Source: Sepiola atlantica
Lineage: Eukaryota > Mollusca > Cephalopoda > Sepiida > Sepiolidae
Direction: 5' to 3'
Assembly (NCBI GenBank): GCA_963556195.1
Contig: OY744517.1
Location: 145,186,382 to 145,250,381 of the forward strand
DNA: 64,000 nt
Position numbers and translations under genes: made by a program. Under the pieces are notes generated by a model. It was not told where the DNA came from, did no database searches, and saw only the letters and a list, made by a program, of their open reading frames with translations. Shown here in pieces: positions 1 through 10,454 of this stretch. How positions within the stretch are numbered: the stretch's first letter is position 1; each line of letters opens with the position of its first letter.

Positions 1-1249
1 TATGATTAAAATAAGAATGGCTATTTTGAAAATGCATTCATTCATTCAGTCTGTGAGTTTAGTGATGAAAACGTTTATAATAATAAAAAAAAACATTACT
101 GTATGTAAAGAAGTCCTCAAAATACATCGGTGCCACAACATCGATTCCCCTTTATTGACCATGAAAGTGTTAGCGAGTAAATGGAATTCACCAGTGCCTA
201 ACATCCTACAAAATGAAGAATATCTAGGTTGTCCAAATATCTATATCCTATCTTAAAAGATAGAACTGCCACTACTCATGAGCAAAACTAATGCCCTTAA
301 TGTTTTGTATAATGTTACGTATACGTTTTTTTAATCTGTTCTAAACTTTAAATAAATATGTATTTGTACTTGGTTTTAATTTTCTCTCTTATTCATTCTT
401 ATAATAATTATGTTTGGATCTCCACTAAATACAGACTTGTGAGGTAAAATAATCTCTTATCCCAACATTACAAAATATATTAATTAGTCCATACATAATA
501 GAACCTTTCATATAATTTCCTGATTTTCAGTAATGTTTTTAAATTTCTGTTAATATTTCAGATTACTTCCCTTAGTTCAATATGATGGTATCCAAATATA
601 AATATATAAAGATATTTCTATTTCGGGATCACCGCATTGAACTGAAATTTATTACTTCAATAGACAGAGAAGTATAAATATATAAAAACGTCTATTGAAG
701 TGCTTTCTCTTGCCTTAACTTACAACTCACAAATTCTAGGTAATTTGTTGTCTACCTTTCTTTTTTAAAATTAACACCGATTTACTGGGGAAAAAAATCT
801 CAGCCTACCCCTCACTGCTCCCGTATAAATGTGCTTGTTTACAGCTGTTACTGATTAGTAAAACAACAAAATTATCAGAAATCTTTCAACGTAAACATTC
901 TTTTCGGCTCTTTTATCTGTTTTTAGAAATTTATCTCAAAGTCTTCTATAAATACCTTTCAGTTTTAATCTCATTTGTAATTTGGTATTAGTACAGAGAG
1001 AGAGGAAGAGAGTAAAACCCTTAATATACAAAGTTTATGACTGTTTCTTGTTACTCTTTAAAAAAACAACCATCTTGATCTACACAATAAAGGCAAGATC
1101 TAGTATATAGGGACCAAGGAAGCTCTTCAAGACTTGTTTAAAACGATCGTTTGCGGCAGAAGAACAAGACTGGGAAATGACCATTTGTGACATAAACGAG
1201 TAACCATTTTTACATTCTGAAACTTAAATGAGGGGCCTTAAGTTGTTGT
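1..1249. other. A+T-rich sequence, nothing recognised
   Basis: I see no coding motif, RNA gene or repeat with a partner in this window. The 84-residue open frame at 2-256 has no recognisable domain, low-complexity composition and no splice context, so I treat it as chance. Confidence 0.5.
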
Positions 1250-1350
1250 CATTCTCATCATCATTGGTTTAACGTTCGTTTTACATATTGGTATGTATTT
1301 GACAGCTTTTAGAAATTGAGTTTCTATACTGACCAGATTTAATCCTTTTA
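1250..1350 (-). repeat. 3' tail of LINE family A (short copy)
   Basis: It starts with a CAT-rich tract followed by GGTTTAACGTTCGTTTTACAT and a run matching the LINE family A tails at 42538, 50030 and 50229, in the same orientation. Read on the minus strand this is the extreme 3' end with its (ATG)n tail. Only about 100 bp remain. Confidence 0.6.
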
Positions 1351-1629
1351 TGTTTATAAATATAAAATTAGGTTCTTTTCTAGAATTATGACAAAATCCA
1401 GAAATGCGGATGTTCTTTGGTTTAGGAAAACATGAACTGACTTTTCCCTATAAACTTTAATTCTAGCCAGAAATTTGTTATTGACAATTTAAAGGATTCA
1501 AAATCACTTTAGAACACGTTTGGTTCTGAAATTATTAATTGTTATAAAATTATAACTAATGATGTTAAGGTCATTCATTCATTCATTTTGTATGAATCAG
1601 ATGATTCTATTGTTGGCATTGGTTTCCCT

Positions 1630-1667
1630 GATATCTTTCTAGTTTGAATTCTTTCTAGAAAGATATC
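1630..1667. repeat. 13-bp perfect-arm hairpin
   Basis: GATATCTTTCTAG at 1630-1642 is exactly complementary to CTAGAAAGATATC at 1655-1667, with a 12-nt loop. It lies at the edge of a SINE-like repeat. The second copy of that repeat (46071) keeps only part of the right arm. Confidence 0.7.
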
Positions 1668-1800
1668 GGGTACTTACAGGAGGTACCACATGAAGGTTGC
1701 CAACATCCCAAGTGAAAGTGTTTCTATGAAACGAACTGAGTCTGAACTTGGCACACCCGGGTTGTCAGTTCATGTTAACAATTTAGCCACCATCACCTCC
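1645..1800 (-). mobile_element. tRNA-derived SINE-like copy 1
   Basis: This segment is similar to 46071-46228: both share TTCTTTCTAGA, GGTACTTA, AGGTTGCCAACATCC, AGTGAAAGTG and a degenerate TTTGAACTTGACAC block. On the minus strand the shared block resembles a Pol III A-box/B-box pair (GGTGGTAGTGGTGAAG, then AAGTTCAAATCC in the better copy). A tRNA-derived SINE is the most economical reading; the parent tRNA cannot be named. Confidence 0.5.
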
Positions 1801-1869
1801 CAATGTTGAGGTAATGTTGTAAATAATAAAAAATAATTATCAAAGGTAAACAGCATTTTTTTTCAAGAA

Positions 1870-1942
1870 GTCATCATCGTCATCATCATCGGTTTAACGT
1901 CCGTTTTTAGATGCTGGCATGCATTGGATGACTTTAAGAAAT
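1870..1942 (-). repeat. 3' tail of LINE family A (short copy)
   Basis: A (CAT)n tract is followed by CGGTTTAACGTCCGTTTTTAG and ATGCTGGCATGCATTGGATG, the motif shared by all family A 3' ends in the window. No upstream LINE sequence remains. Confidence 0.65.
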
Positions 1943-3162
1943 TATAAAAATGAAAGAAATATTTAGTTATTACTCCCACGGGAATCAAATTTGCTGCTCA
2001 TCTTTTATGCATTGTGTCACCACGTTAGAAATGATTTTCTAATTGATAATTCAAATTCCTTTTAAGGTAATTCATGTTTCTTTAAATAAAATTTTGTTTA
2101 CTTAACACAATTTATAAAGAATTAAATGTGTAATTAGGAAAAAAAAAAAAACGTTGAAATTCTGTAATTTGGAAGAAACTCAGCGATTGGCTAATCAACA
2201 TAGATCTGACCAATCAAAACACTTGAAATATGAATTAATGCTGGTGAATTGGCAGAAGAGTCTGTTACTAAATTAGTTGCAGAAATTAATGGGTGACAGG
2301 CAGAAAATGTCCAACTATAAGAGAAAAGGCTTCTCCTTCCTTTCTATAATATCACTAATCAAAAATAAAATAAGATTAAATATGTAATAGATAAAATCGG
2401 TTCAAAATGCATGATTTTTTAAAACATGGCCCGATGTTTGCCATAAATAACTCGCAAAACAGAATTAAATATTTATTTTCTATTAGAAAAACTATTAAGT
2501 ATTTACATATTAGCACTTTGGCTGATTTTATTTTATATATAAGAAGATTATTCGACATAGGTGGTTCAGCTAGTATCACATTATAATGGATGTTTAGTGT
2601 CTGTCTGTAATGAAAATTTAGAATATTAAGAAGCATAGGTTCAGCAGAAATATATAAACTATTATTGTTTCTGTATATTTGCAGACAGATATTTTGTATA
2701 TTTATCTTTAAAACTTTGTCATAAATTTAATCGAATATGAAAGCTTACTATTTTTTTAATTCAAAACCTAATTCAATATTTATTTTTTTAAATTGTTCTT
2801 TATGTATTTAAATGCTAACATTTTATTACATTAAATACAGTTCTTTCATCTTAGTTAAACATTATTAAAAAAAATAAAATTTACGATTTTGTTTCCTACT
2901 TTGATAAATAATTGGATTTAATCACATTTAGTAATCTTTGATGTTTCTGAAACTAAAAAATATTAGTTTCTCTTAATTTTCAAATCTTTTTGTCTCACCA
3001 CTGAATGAATAATGCATAAACACTTTTTAAGATATCATATTTGCACCTCTTCTAGCACGTGTTTGCCAGTTATAAGAAATATTTACTATAATGCCGATTT
3101 GTGTCTCTAACTGACAATGTTGCATTTCTCAAGGATTCCTTCTCGCTTTATTTTAAATAATG
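1943..3162. other. A+T-rich sequence, nothing recognised
   Basis: Very A+T-rich with runs of A and T. The minus-strand frame at 2376-2636 is chance: no domain, and a composition matching the surrounding DNA. Confidence 0.5.
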
Positions 3163-3720
3163 AGTCACTACTTATCAAAGCTAAAAGCCACTCGAGGATA
3201 AGGGTTAATAAGATAGATTGTCAGTTTAATGATGAAGACTATTATGAGATGATCGAAAATGATGAATGAAATGAACAAAATTTGATTATTTATGAAGACG
3301 TTTATGATAAGTATTTGTTGATATTGGATTTGAAGTTGGCCGTGTTTTAGCCTGTAGGAAAGCAGTCTCGTGGTAACATGTTCCACAGATGGAATTTTGA
3401 TGTTAGGCATACTGAGGAAGAAAAGCAAGTTCTTTTCTGTTGTGGTAGAAAGAGGAGATCTTGCTGTGAATATCTTACAATAAAGAACCAGAGATTGAAG
3501 CTCAGTTAAGCACTTTTTATGGAAATAAAGATAGAGTAGAGAAAGACTAGCAAGAAGATTATAGAAAAGAGATCATCACCCACTAGTTTGCAAAGTTGAT
3601 GTTCAACTTTCTCAAGACAAAAAACGAGTTCTTTGAGTGGCTGCCTCTCCAGATGTGGTAACAGTACTCCATCTTAGGATGTATTTGACTCTTGTATTAT
3701 TAAAGTTTTTGTAAACCATT
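3163..3720 (-). mobile_element. LINE family B reverse-transcriptase C-terminus, copy 1 (broken)
   Basis: The minus strand encodes, across frameshifts, the tail that follows the RT domain of Jockey/CR1/I-type non-LTR retrotransposons. One frame shows PKMEYCYHIWRGS, the usual 'R.xMEYC.H.W.G' block. Downstream come VEHQLCKLVGDDLFS, LQSLV and, near the stop, VEHVTTRLLSY. The same sequence recurs at 53019, 57112 and 58262, always on the minus strand. No intact catalytic RT motif is present, so this is a dead 3' fragment. Fragments of the same reading may continue to about 3990. Confidence 0.75.
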
Positions 3721-4019
3721 GAAGAAAGAAAAGCTGTAGCAATTCCCACTAATATGGCATCGAGGGGCCCCACCAGAAACTGCTGCATGGTCCAGATTCC
3801 ATTCACGAAGGTAATCAGCAGCCCTGTATTATACACCGGCTGATAGGACGGCTTCCTTGGGAGTTACTCCAAGGTTCAGGTCCTTGGACTATTAGGCGGA
3901 TCAAGTCAGCCCAACTAAAACGTTTACTTCCAGTACTTCCAGTAGTAATATGTAAACACAAAAAAATATACCAGAAGCATCTCCACATATCACTCACTTA
4001 ACTCAACAGCACATCTGGG

Positions 4020-4200
4020 AAGCAGCAATTCTTCCCTCTTTGTAAGAAATATCGCTCATGGAATGTGAGGACTAGAGAATAAAGTAGGGGGTAAGCGAGA
4101 GTTATGAGGCTGCCGAAAGTATGGACCACTTACTTTCTATCAGTATGGATGGCCGTTAATTTCTATTGAGCTCATCTGTCATTTGACACACTCTTATTAT
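4020..4200 (+). mobile_element. LINE 5' endonuclease-start fragment, copy 1
   Basis: It is similar over about 120 bp to 48235-48360: both have GCAGCAATTCTTC, GAATGTGAGGACTA, GCGAGAGTTA and AAGGCTG/GAGGCTG with CGAAAGTA. One + frame reads SWNVRT, the usual start of an APE-type endonuclease domain in non-LTR elements. The frames are broken and the rest of the element is missing. Confidence 0.45.
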
Positions 4201-6603
4201 TAGTGTTGTGGGGTATCCACACACCCACCTCACTGAATAAGCCAAGGCCTGCCTGATGAGGTGCCACTTTAGTCAGCGCCAGCCTGACCATGAAACTGAC
4301 ATAGTTTACACTGTATAAGTAGCAAATAAGAAAGCAGATCTGACTTGACCTTTTCAAATATCTTCAAAAATATTTTTATTTTTGTACAGAAAATAAAATT
4401 ATAAAATAAAAAAAGCGCAATATTATAAAAATGTGAATTTCTCTATTGTCTTCGGATTTTTAGCCCGGCAGAAATTTTAGAGTTTGAGTAAGGAGTGGTG
4501 GTGGGAGAAATTGAAATCACAGTTTGTCAGATTCCAAACTATTGGAATATTGATCTTTAACCTAAAAACTCCAATTCTATCGATTCTTCTACAGAATATC
4601 TACAGGGCATCAAAAAATCTATTGAATATCACTGATTAAATTAGAAATACTCCATTTTGTTAATTGAAATATGTGCTTCAGTGGAGTCGATAAAGTAAAT
4701 TGATCACAACTATAGAAACACTACTTTGCTCATAGTTTTTAAATTAATTAATATTTTTTTTATTGCTATTAAATTTGTACAACTACCATCAAAATAACAC
4801 AAGTTAATGTATTAATAAAAAGATTTCAGTATAGGCTAAAAAAAAGAATTCTGGCAAATGTTGCATACAATCCCCAAAATGTTGTCACCCAGCAATCTAG
4901 GTACTTATATTTTTGAACCTCACTACCTCTACCCAGCTATGAGTGTAACCTAACAAGTTACATTCTTTGGTATTTTTTCTGGCTTACTTTGTTGTCTGAT
5001 GCCAACTCTCTTTTGACCGATAGTTTAAACCGAGATTACACACACAGAAGTGGGGATAGCAACAACTTAATCTTAATTATTTATTTATCAATGTATGGAT
5101 CTATCTTCCTTGTCTAAGATTTTCCTCTGGCTAATATCATCAGATGAGTCTAATTGTTACATGGGTATCGGGCGTCCTGACAGGCTTTCTTATTATAATT
5201 ATTCAATTAATTCAACAACACGTTCTTAGTAGAATAAAGGATTTATTCTGCCAGATGATCATCTCATAGCAGAGAGAGATCGAGATCATTCTATGTTTTA
5301 ATCACATTGCTTAATTATTATTGGTTTGTCAAACCAGTTTTAGTACGTTTAGGCTCCCACCAAGACGCACTATCTTCTCCAGAATTATCCTTTCAATTTC
5401 CGACAGATGATGTCAGGTCTGGACACTTCGTCGGCTTCCGATTCTCATAATTCAGCAGGGTCATTCTTTTGACTTCTTCGTGACCCTTGTCTGAAACGTT
5501 TCCTGTTTACCAACACATATCTCAACAATAGATACTATCTACTAGTAGCAATACACATCGACCAGAAAACTGTTTGGATAATCACAGATTTAAGGGTAGT
5601 TCTATTAAAATAGTCATATCTTAAAAACTAAAGCACTTTAAGTGCTCAAAATACCATCATTTTGTTAGGAAATGAATATCCTTTCAGGTGCATTCATGAA
5701 TAATAATATACATTATATATTTTTAAGAGTTTTGAGCAAATAAAGGCAAAAAAAATGTTAACGCTATTTTCAGCAATTTACGTCACTTTTTTTTTACCCC
5801 CCCCCCCTTCGTTTAAAAGTCTCGTACCATTGCTGTATGTGGAATTTCATCCTGAAATTTGGAAACTAATCAGGGAAAGTATCACTTTTAATGTTTGTCG
5901 GTGTACAAAGTAATTCGGCTCGTTCATTTTAAAAAATTTTTAAAAATAAGACTTCAACTCGCCGTCGGTTGAACATTTTTGAAAAATACATTTCCGTCGC
6001 CCAATTAGTAAGTAAATCAATCATTTTACTTTTTTATGCATTAAAATTATAATTGTATATATGTGTTCTCTTTTGGTAGTCATGATATTTCATGACCCTA
6101 TCCGGAAAAAAAAAAGCGTTTTCTATTTATAGTTTGAAAAACATTGTAGTAGCAGCAATAATAGCAGCTATAAACACGAGACGATTTTTGTTTATTTTCA
6201 TTCTAGAACGAATTTTAAAAATTTTAAAATATGAATATAAAAAATGGTGTTACATTTTTTGTACCCAACTAGTAAATAAATTAATCTTTTATCTTTTTTT
6301 ATGCATTAAAATTATAATTGTATGTTGTTTTGTCTTTCCGTAGTAGTAATTTAAAATTACCTTATCCATAAAAATATTGTCCTTTTTTTGAGCGAGTCAA
6401 CAATGGCTGCTAGTATTGCTGATATAACAATCAATCAGCAGAAGCGTCTTGTAAAGCTTTGTAAAAATAAGACAAAAATACTTGTGCTTAAAAAAGTTAA
6501 TCCTATTTGGTTCTTTTATAAAAAATATTTTTAAAAATACTGGTTTTCACTCAACTTTCGGACTTCTAGTAGTAATGACTTTCTAGTCGCCAATTTAAAA
6601 AAA
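4201..6603. other. A+T-rich sequence, nothing firm
   Basis: No coding exon recognised. A poly(C) run lies at 5797-5808. Around 5490-5525 a short stretch (GTTTCCTGTTTAC) is shared with 23935, hinting at an old repeat. Open frames here are short and uninformative. Confidence 0.45.
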
Positions 6604-7545
6604 AAAATTAAGATTCTACTTTTTTAGGCGATTATGTGTGAACACCCTTAAAGTCTTGGCAAAAAACAAAACAAAAAATAATTTAGAATTTAGAGTGGGG
6701 GATCAGTTTCGCATATAAATTTAATGTAAAATGATCTCCGATTTCCCAGCCATTCTTGCCTTTTAGTGAAATTTATAAAATAAATAATTACTCTACCATT
6801 AACTCTAGGTACGACTAACAAGCCCACCTCCTAAAAATGCCTTCTTGAACGTATCGTACCATTAACCTTAAATATGAGTGGCAAGCCACCCCCTAAAAAA
6901 CTCCCTTAACCCTAACACTAAGTCCGAATGGCAACCTCCATCCAAAACAAAACCCCTTCCTTAACCTTATCACTAACCCTAAGTCCGAGTAGGAAGCCCT
7001 AATCCTACAAAAAAGCCCATTAAAACCAAACATAATCGTCTAAAAAAAAAAAAACCAAAAAAAAAAACGCACAGGATTTATTTGCCATAGAAAAAAATTG
7101 ATTAATTCCCTAAAACGCTAGAATGGCCCGGAAATGGTGAATTATTCTACATTAAATATATGTGAAACTAATCCCCCACTCGAAATTCTAAATGAATTGT
7201 TTTTTTTCTTTCTGCTAAGTTTTCAGGGTGTTCACACTTAATTGCCCCTAGCCCTACCACTAACCTGAAGTTCAAGTGGTAAGCCCCCCCCCCTTCTCCC
7301 ACAAAGACCCTCATAATCGTCTAAAAAAAAGAAAAAAAAACAAGAAAAACGCACAGGATTTATCTCCCATAGAAAAAATAATTAACTGTCCTAAAACGCT
7401 AGAATGGCCTTGAAATGGGGGATTATTTTATGTGAAACTGATCCCCACTCTAAATTCTAAAATAATTGTTTTTGTTTCTTTCTGCCAAGTATTTCAGGGT
7501 GTTAACATGTAATTGCCTAAATAAAAAAAAGTAGAATCTCATATT
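6604..7545. repeat. Inverted and direct repeat complex
   Basis: Segment 7066-7260 is repeated directly at 7345-7520. Both contain GCACAGGATTTAT, CCTAAAACGCTAGAATGGCC, GTGAAACT, ATCCCCACTC and CAGGGTGTT. Segment 6604-6790 is the reverse complement of the same unit: it has GATTCTACTTTTTTAGGCGA at its left and GAGTGGGGGATCAGTTTCG inside. Between the arms lie CCCTAAC/CCCTAAGTCC strings at 6900-7010 that look like degenerate tandem units. No open frame spans it. A decayed MITE or foldback element is possible; the family is unknown to me. Confidence 0.65.
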
Positions 7546-8371
7546 TTGGGGAGGTAGCAGGTGTTAATCTACAGTAATGCCAAAGAAATCTTGCAATATA
7601 TTCATTTTTAAACAGTCCTAGTATTAGATTTTAGTTTCTTGTACATAAAATGTATTACAATTCAACTTTAAGTTTTCTAACTTCTTTCTTTTAATGGATA
7701 CATGGTATTTTTAAGGTATTGCAGCATATTTATGTGCACTTAGTGCAGATTACTTGGAAACCATTAATTTCTGGAGATTTTCAGTGGCACATTCTGATTC
7801 CTTGTATAAAAATACATTTATATGGTAAATTTCATTGCTTAATCTTGTATTTTAACAAAGATATAACATTTTTACTGAAAAATTAGTGTAAAAAGTATGA
7901 CGAAACGCATATGGTCTTAAAGAGGGGAAAATATCCAATCGTGTGAGGCACAAAAATAGTCATAACTTCCTTATTTTTAGTCAGATTTAAAAAATTTCAA
8001 AAGATTCTTTCTTAGATCATCAAGCTCTTTCTATATATGCCATTATTGAGATATTTTAAGCAATTTAAATTTTTTCATATGTATTGCTACTACTAGATAC
8101 GAGGAGATGTATCCTCATTTAACACTTGTCATCTATCATTTAACCTTATTTAACATTGATTCATTCCCTTAATTTTTAGGCTGAAAGTGACTATATTTCT
8201 ATATATAATTATGTGTCTCGTTACCTGACTACGTCAACCAATCAGCTTTTCACTACTTGCACAAAGGAAAACCTAACTCTGGTGTTAACCAGTTACAAAT
8301 GTAAAGATCTTCAGTCATTTATTACTGGTGAACAATTAAATTAACCGGTGAAATTTTAAAATTATACTGAA

Positions 8372-8373
<2 letters not shown>
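7546..8373. other. A+T-rich sequence, nothing recognised
   Basis: No conserved motif or repeat partner seen. It ends in the poly(A) run at 8374. Confidence 0.45.

Positions 8374-8405
<32 letters not shown>
8374..8405. repeat. Poly(A) run, 32 nt
   Basis: An uninterrupted A-run directly upstream of the LINE C-terminus at 8424. It may be the tail of a separate retroposed copy on the + strand or a simple-sequence expansion. Confidence 0.8.
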
Positions 8406-8409
<4 letters not shown>

Positions 8410-8423
8410 ATTCATTCCTGCTA

Positions 8424-8755
8424 TACTCTGAACGCCTTGTGTCCCTGGAGTTGGATTCATTGAAGCGCCAACATTTATCGACTGATTTTGTAAACACCTA
8501 TAAAATTATTAACCATTTCACCAACAGCAAAAACCCTGAGCACCTTTTCAATCTCCATGTTTCTAACTTACGTGGACATGTCTACAAAGTCAGAAAACGG
8601 CACAGCTCCCAATGACTGTCGGAAACATTTGTTTTCACACTCAGAATTGCTGAAGCAGAAGACAAACTGCCTGTATCAATTGTTGGCTTCCATGACACCA
8701 CATTCTTCAATCCTTCAAAACTCTTATGCTTCCCAAAATTTTCCAAACCTACACC
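8424..8755 (+). mobile_element. Non-LTR retrotransposon RT C-terminus (broken)
   Basis: The frame starting with TAC at 8424 reads YSERLVSLELDSLKRQ, then TDFVNTYKIINHF and NLRGHVYKVRK. This is the 'RL..L.L.SL..RR...D....YKI..' block and following region typical of the C-terminal part of Jockey/CR1-type reverse transcriptases. A TGA interrupts it after about 63 codons, and the same frame resumes with SETFVF and FNPSKLL. The catalytic RT domain is absent, so it is a 5'-truncated pseudogene. The open frame at 8557-8859 is an out-of-frame shadow of it. Confidence 0.7.
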
Positions 8756-9247
8756 TGATGACCCCCTCCCCTCCCCTCCCCCCTTACACATGCACACATG
8801 TATATGATGACTCGTACACTGTTCGTTTCCTTGACACTTTTACATTATCTGATGTATGACACATGCACTTCTGATCAGTTTTAGTGCGACTGAGCATTGT
8901 ACACAATGATCCCATTACTTGACTGAGCTCTCCTGTCCACAGTAGGATCGCGATCGTTTAGCCATCTCGTGCGACCATGCTCAGAATCGCAGTGTATGGG
9001 CCGTCATGGTTCGAGATATGATGCAAGTCAGGAAAAAAGCTGGCGCAACCTGTCCAAGGCGAATGCATTGCCTCTGTTCAGTCTTGAGAGACAATGGATA
9101 CCCCCTGTATGGATGGCTGTGCATTTAATTGTGAAGCAAGGGTTGCATAATTGCCAACAACACCTCTCCCGGGTCGGCACACTGCTTGATTCCTGTGGCA
9201 GGGAGAAATCCAGGACAATTGGAAACACTGCCAAGATAAGCAGAGAG

Positions 9248-9367
9248 CACATACAGCGTCTGGTATTCCGAAATGGTCACCCATTTTAGTACTGACCAGA
9301 CTCGACATCGCTTAACTTTGGTGATCTAACGGGAACCGGTGTGTCAACGTGATTATGGAGGGCGAAT
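9248..9367 (-). pseudogene. 5S rRNA-derived sequence, minus copy
   Basis: On the minus strand about 120 nt align by eye to metazoan 5S rRNA from end to end: CATAATCACGTTG, ACACCGGTTC, AGATCACCAAAGTTAAGC, then GGTCAGTACT, ATGGGTGACC, GGAATACCAG and a GCTGTATG end. The internal control region is well kept. Several changes against the canonical sequence (for example AAAATGGGTGACC) and a divergent 5' end suggest a retrocopy or a 5S-headed SINE rather than a working gene. Sequence downstream (9028-9247) is unrelated to 5S and could be the body of such a SINE. It lies head to head with the + copy, 34 bp away. Confidence 0.8.
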
Positions 9368-9401
9368 GCCATTGCAACAACATATAAGAGTAATATTTCA
9401 T

Positions 9402-9515
9402 GTCTGGCATAATCACATTGACACACCGGTTCATCTTAGATCCCCAAAGTTAAGCCACGTTGAGACTGGCCAGTACTAAATGGTAACCATTTGGAAATAC
9501 CAGACGCTGTATGTG
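9402..9515 (+). pseudogene. 5S rRNA-derived sequence, plus copy
   Basis: GTCTGGCATAATCACATTG begins a 114-nt 5S-like stretch. It continues with ACACCGGTTC, CCAAAGTTAAGC, CTGGCCAGTACT, GGAAATACCAG and GCTGTATGTGG. It is more diverged than the minus copy: the ATGGGTGACC block has become ATGGTAACC. Sequence after the 5S end differs from that after the minus copy, so the two did not arise by simple inversion of one larger unit. Confidence 0.75.
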
Positions 9516-10454
9516 GGAGAATGGCGAAACCTCCCTGTAAAAAATATGCAGCCCTGACGATGCCTTTAGCAAGTACCTAAGAATACCTTTCTAATCCACA
9601 CATTTTGACACAACGGAACAACCACCCGTTTGGACGGAAGTTTTGTTTGCAATCATGCGGTGAAGCTCCATGGAGAGAGTATGCAATGTGTTTTTTTCTT
9701 TTTTTTCTTTGAATTTGGTAGACTGAAACTTTGGGGAAACGAGCCTATGGCAAAATGAGTGTTTCCTGTAAAGAGGTTAAAGGTTAAGTAAATATTAAAC
9801 AAGTGACCATTTATATCTTTTATGAACATGTCATTTTTCCTATTTAAAAATCAACGTTCTAACTTTGCCCTCATGAGGAGGGAGCATAAGGGCAAAGTTA
9901 AAAAAAATCAATTTTGAACGAGGAGAAAATCAAATCCCTGGGAGGATTGCCTCCTTAGACCGAACAGATACTACACTCTGATCCTAGTATGAAGGCTGGA
10001 TAAAATTTGTAAACTTAAAGTGAGTTCTGACTGTTTCTGAAAAGGACAAGAGCATTCATGGCCCATAACAATTACCTATAAAAATTACCTGATTGGGTCT
10101 GTCGGTATTTGCTGGTAAGAGGGCTTAAGGTGATCAAGCATAAACTACCCCCCCCCCCCTTCTTTTTTCAGAGAAGGTAATGAATATGAACAGAACAAAT
10201 GTTTTTATCCTGCTGGTCAGCGGGGTAAAATCTCATCTATCTGTTAAGTGAACATCCTTTTGTTTTCTTGTCTACAAGAAAGTCGGCCAACTTTTGAATT
10301 TGCATGTGAAAGATTTACAATTGAATAATAATTGTAATCTGTTAATTTTTAAACTGACCTACTGCTAAGCTTGTTTAGTTCTTTTTTCACAGAGTTTATC
10401 TTATATATAAAGTAATCTGATTTTTTCCATCATTTCATTCTTGTAAAATTCTGC
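9516..10454. other. Unassigned sequence between repeats
   Basis: Contains a short palindromic stretch near 9860-9900 (AACTTTGCCCTCATGAGG and GGGCAAAGTT) and a poly(C) run at 10149-10158. No gene or family recognised. Confidence 0.4.

Noticed and set aside
4251..4290. Hammerhead ribozyme candidate at CTGATGAGGTGCC
   Set aside because: The CTGATGA core is present, but no GAAA partner and no stems in the right places.
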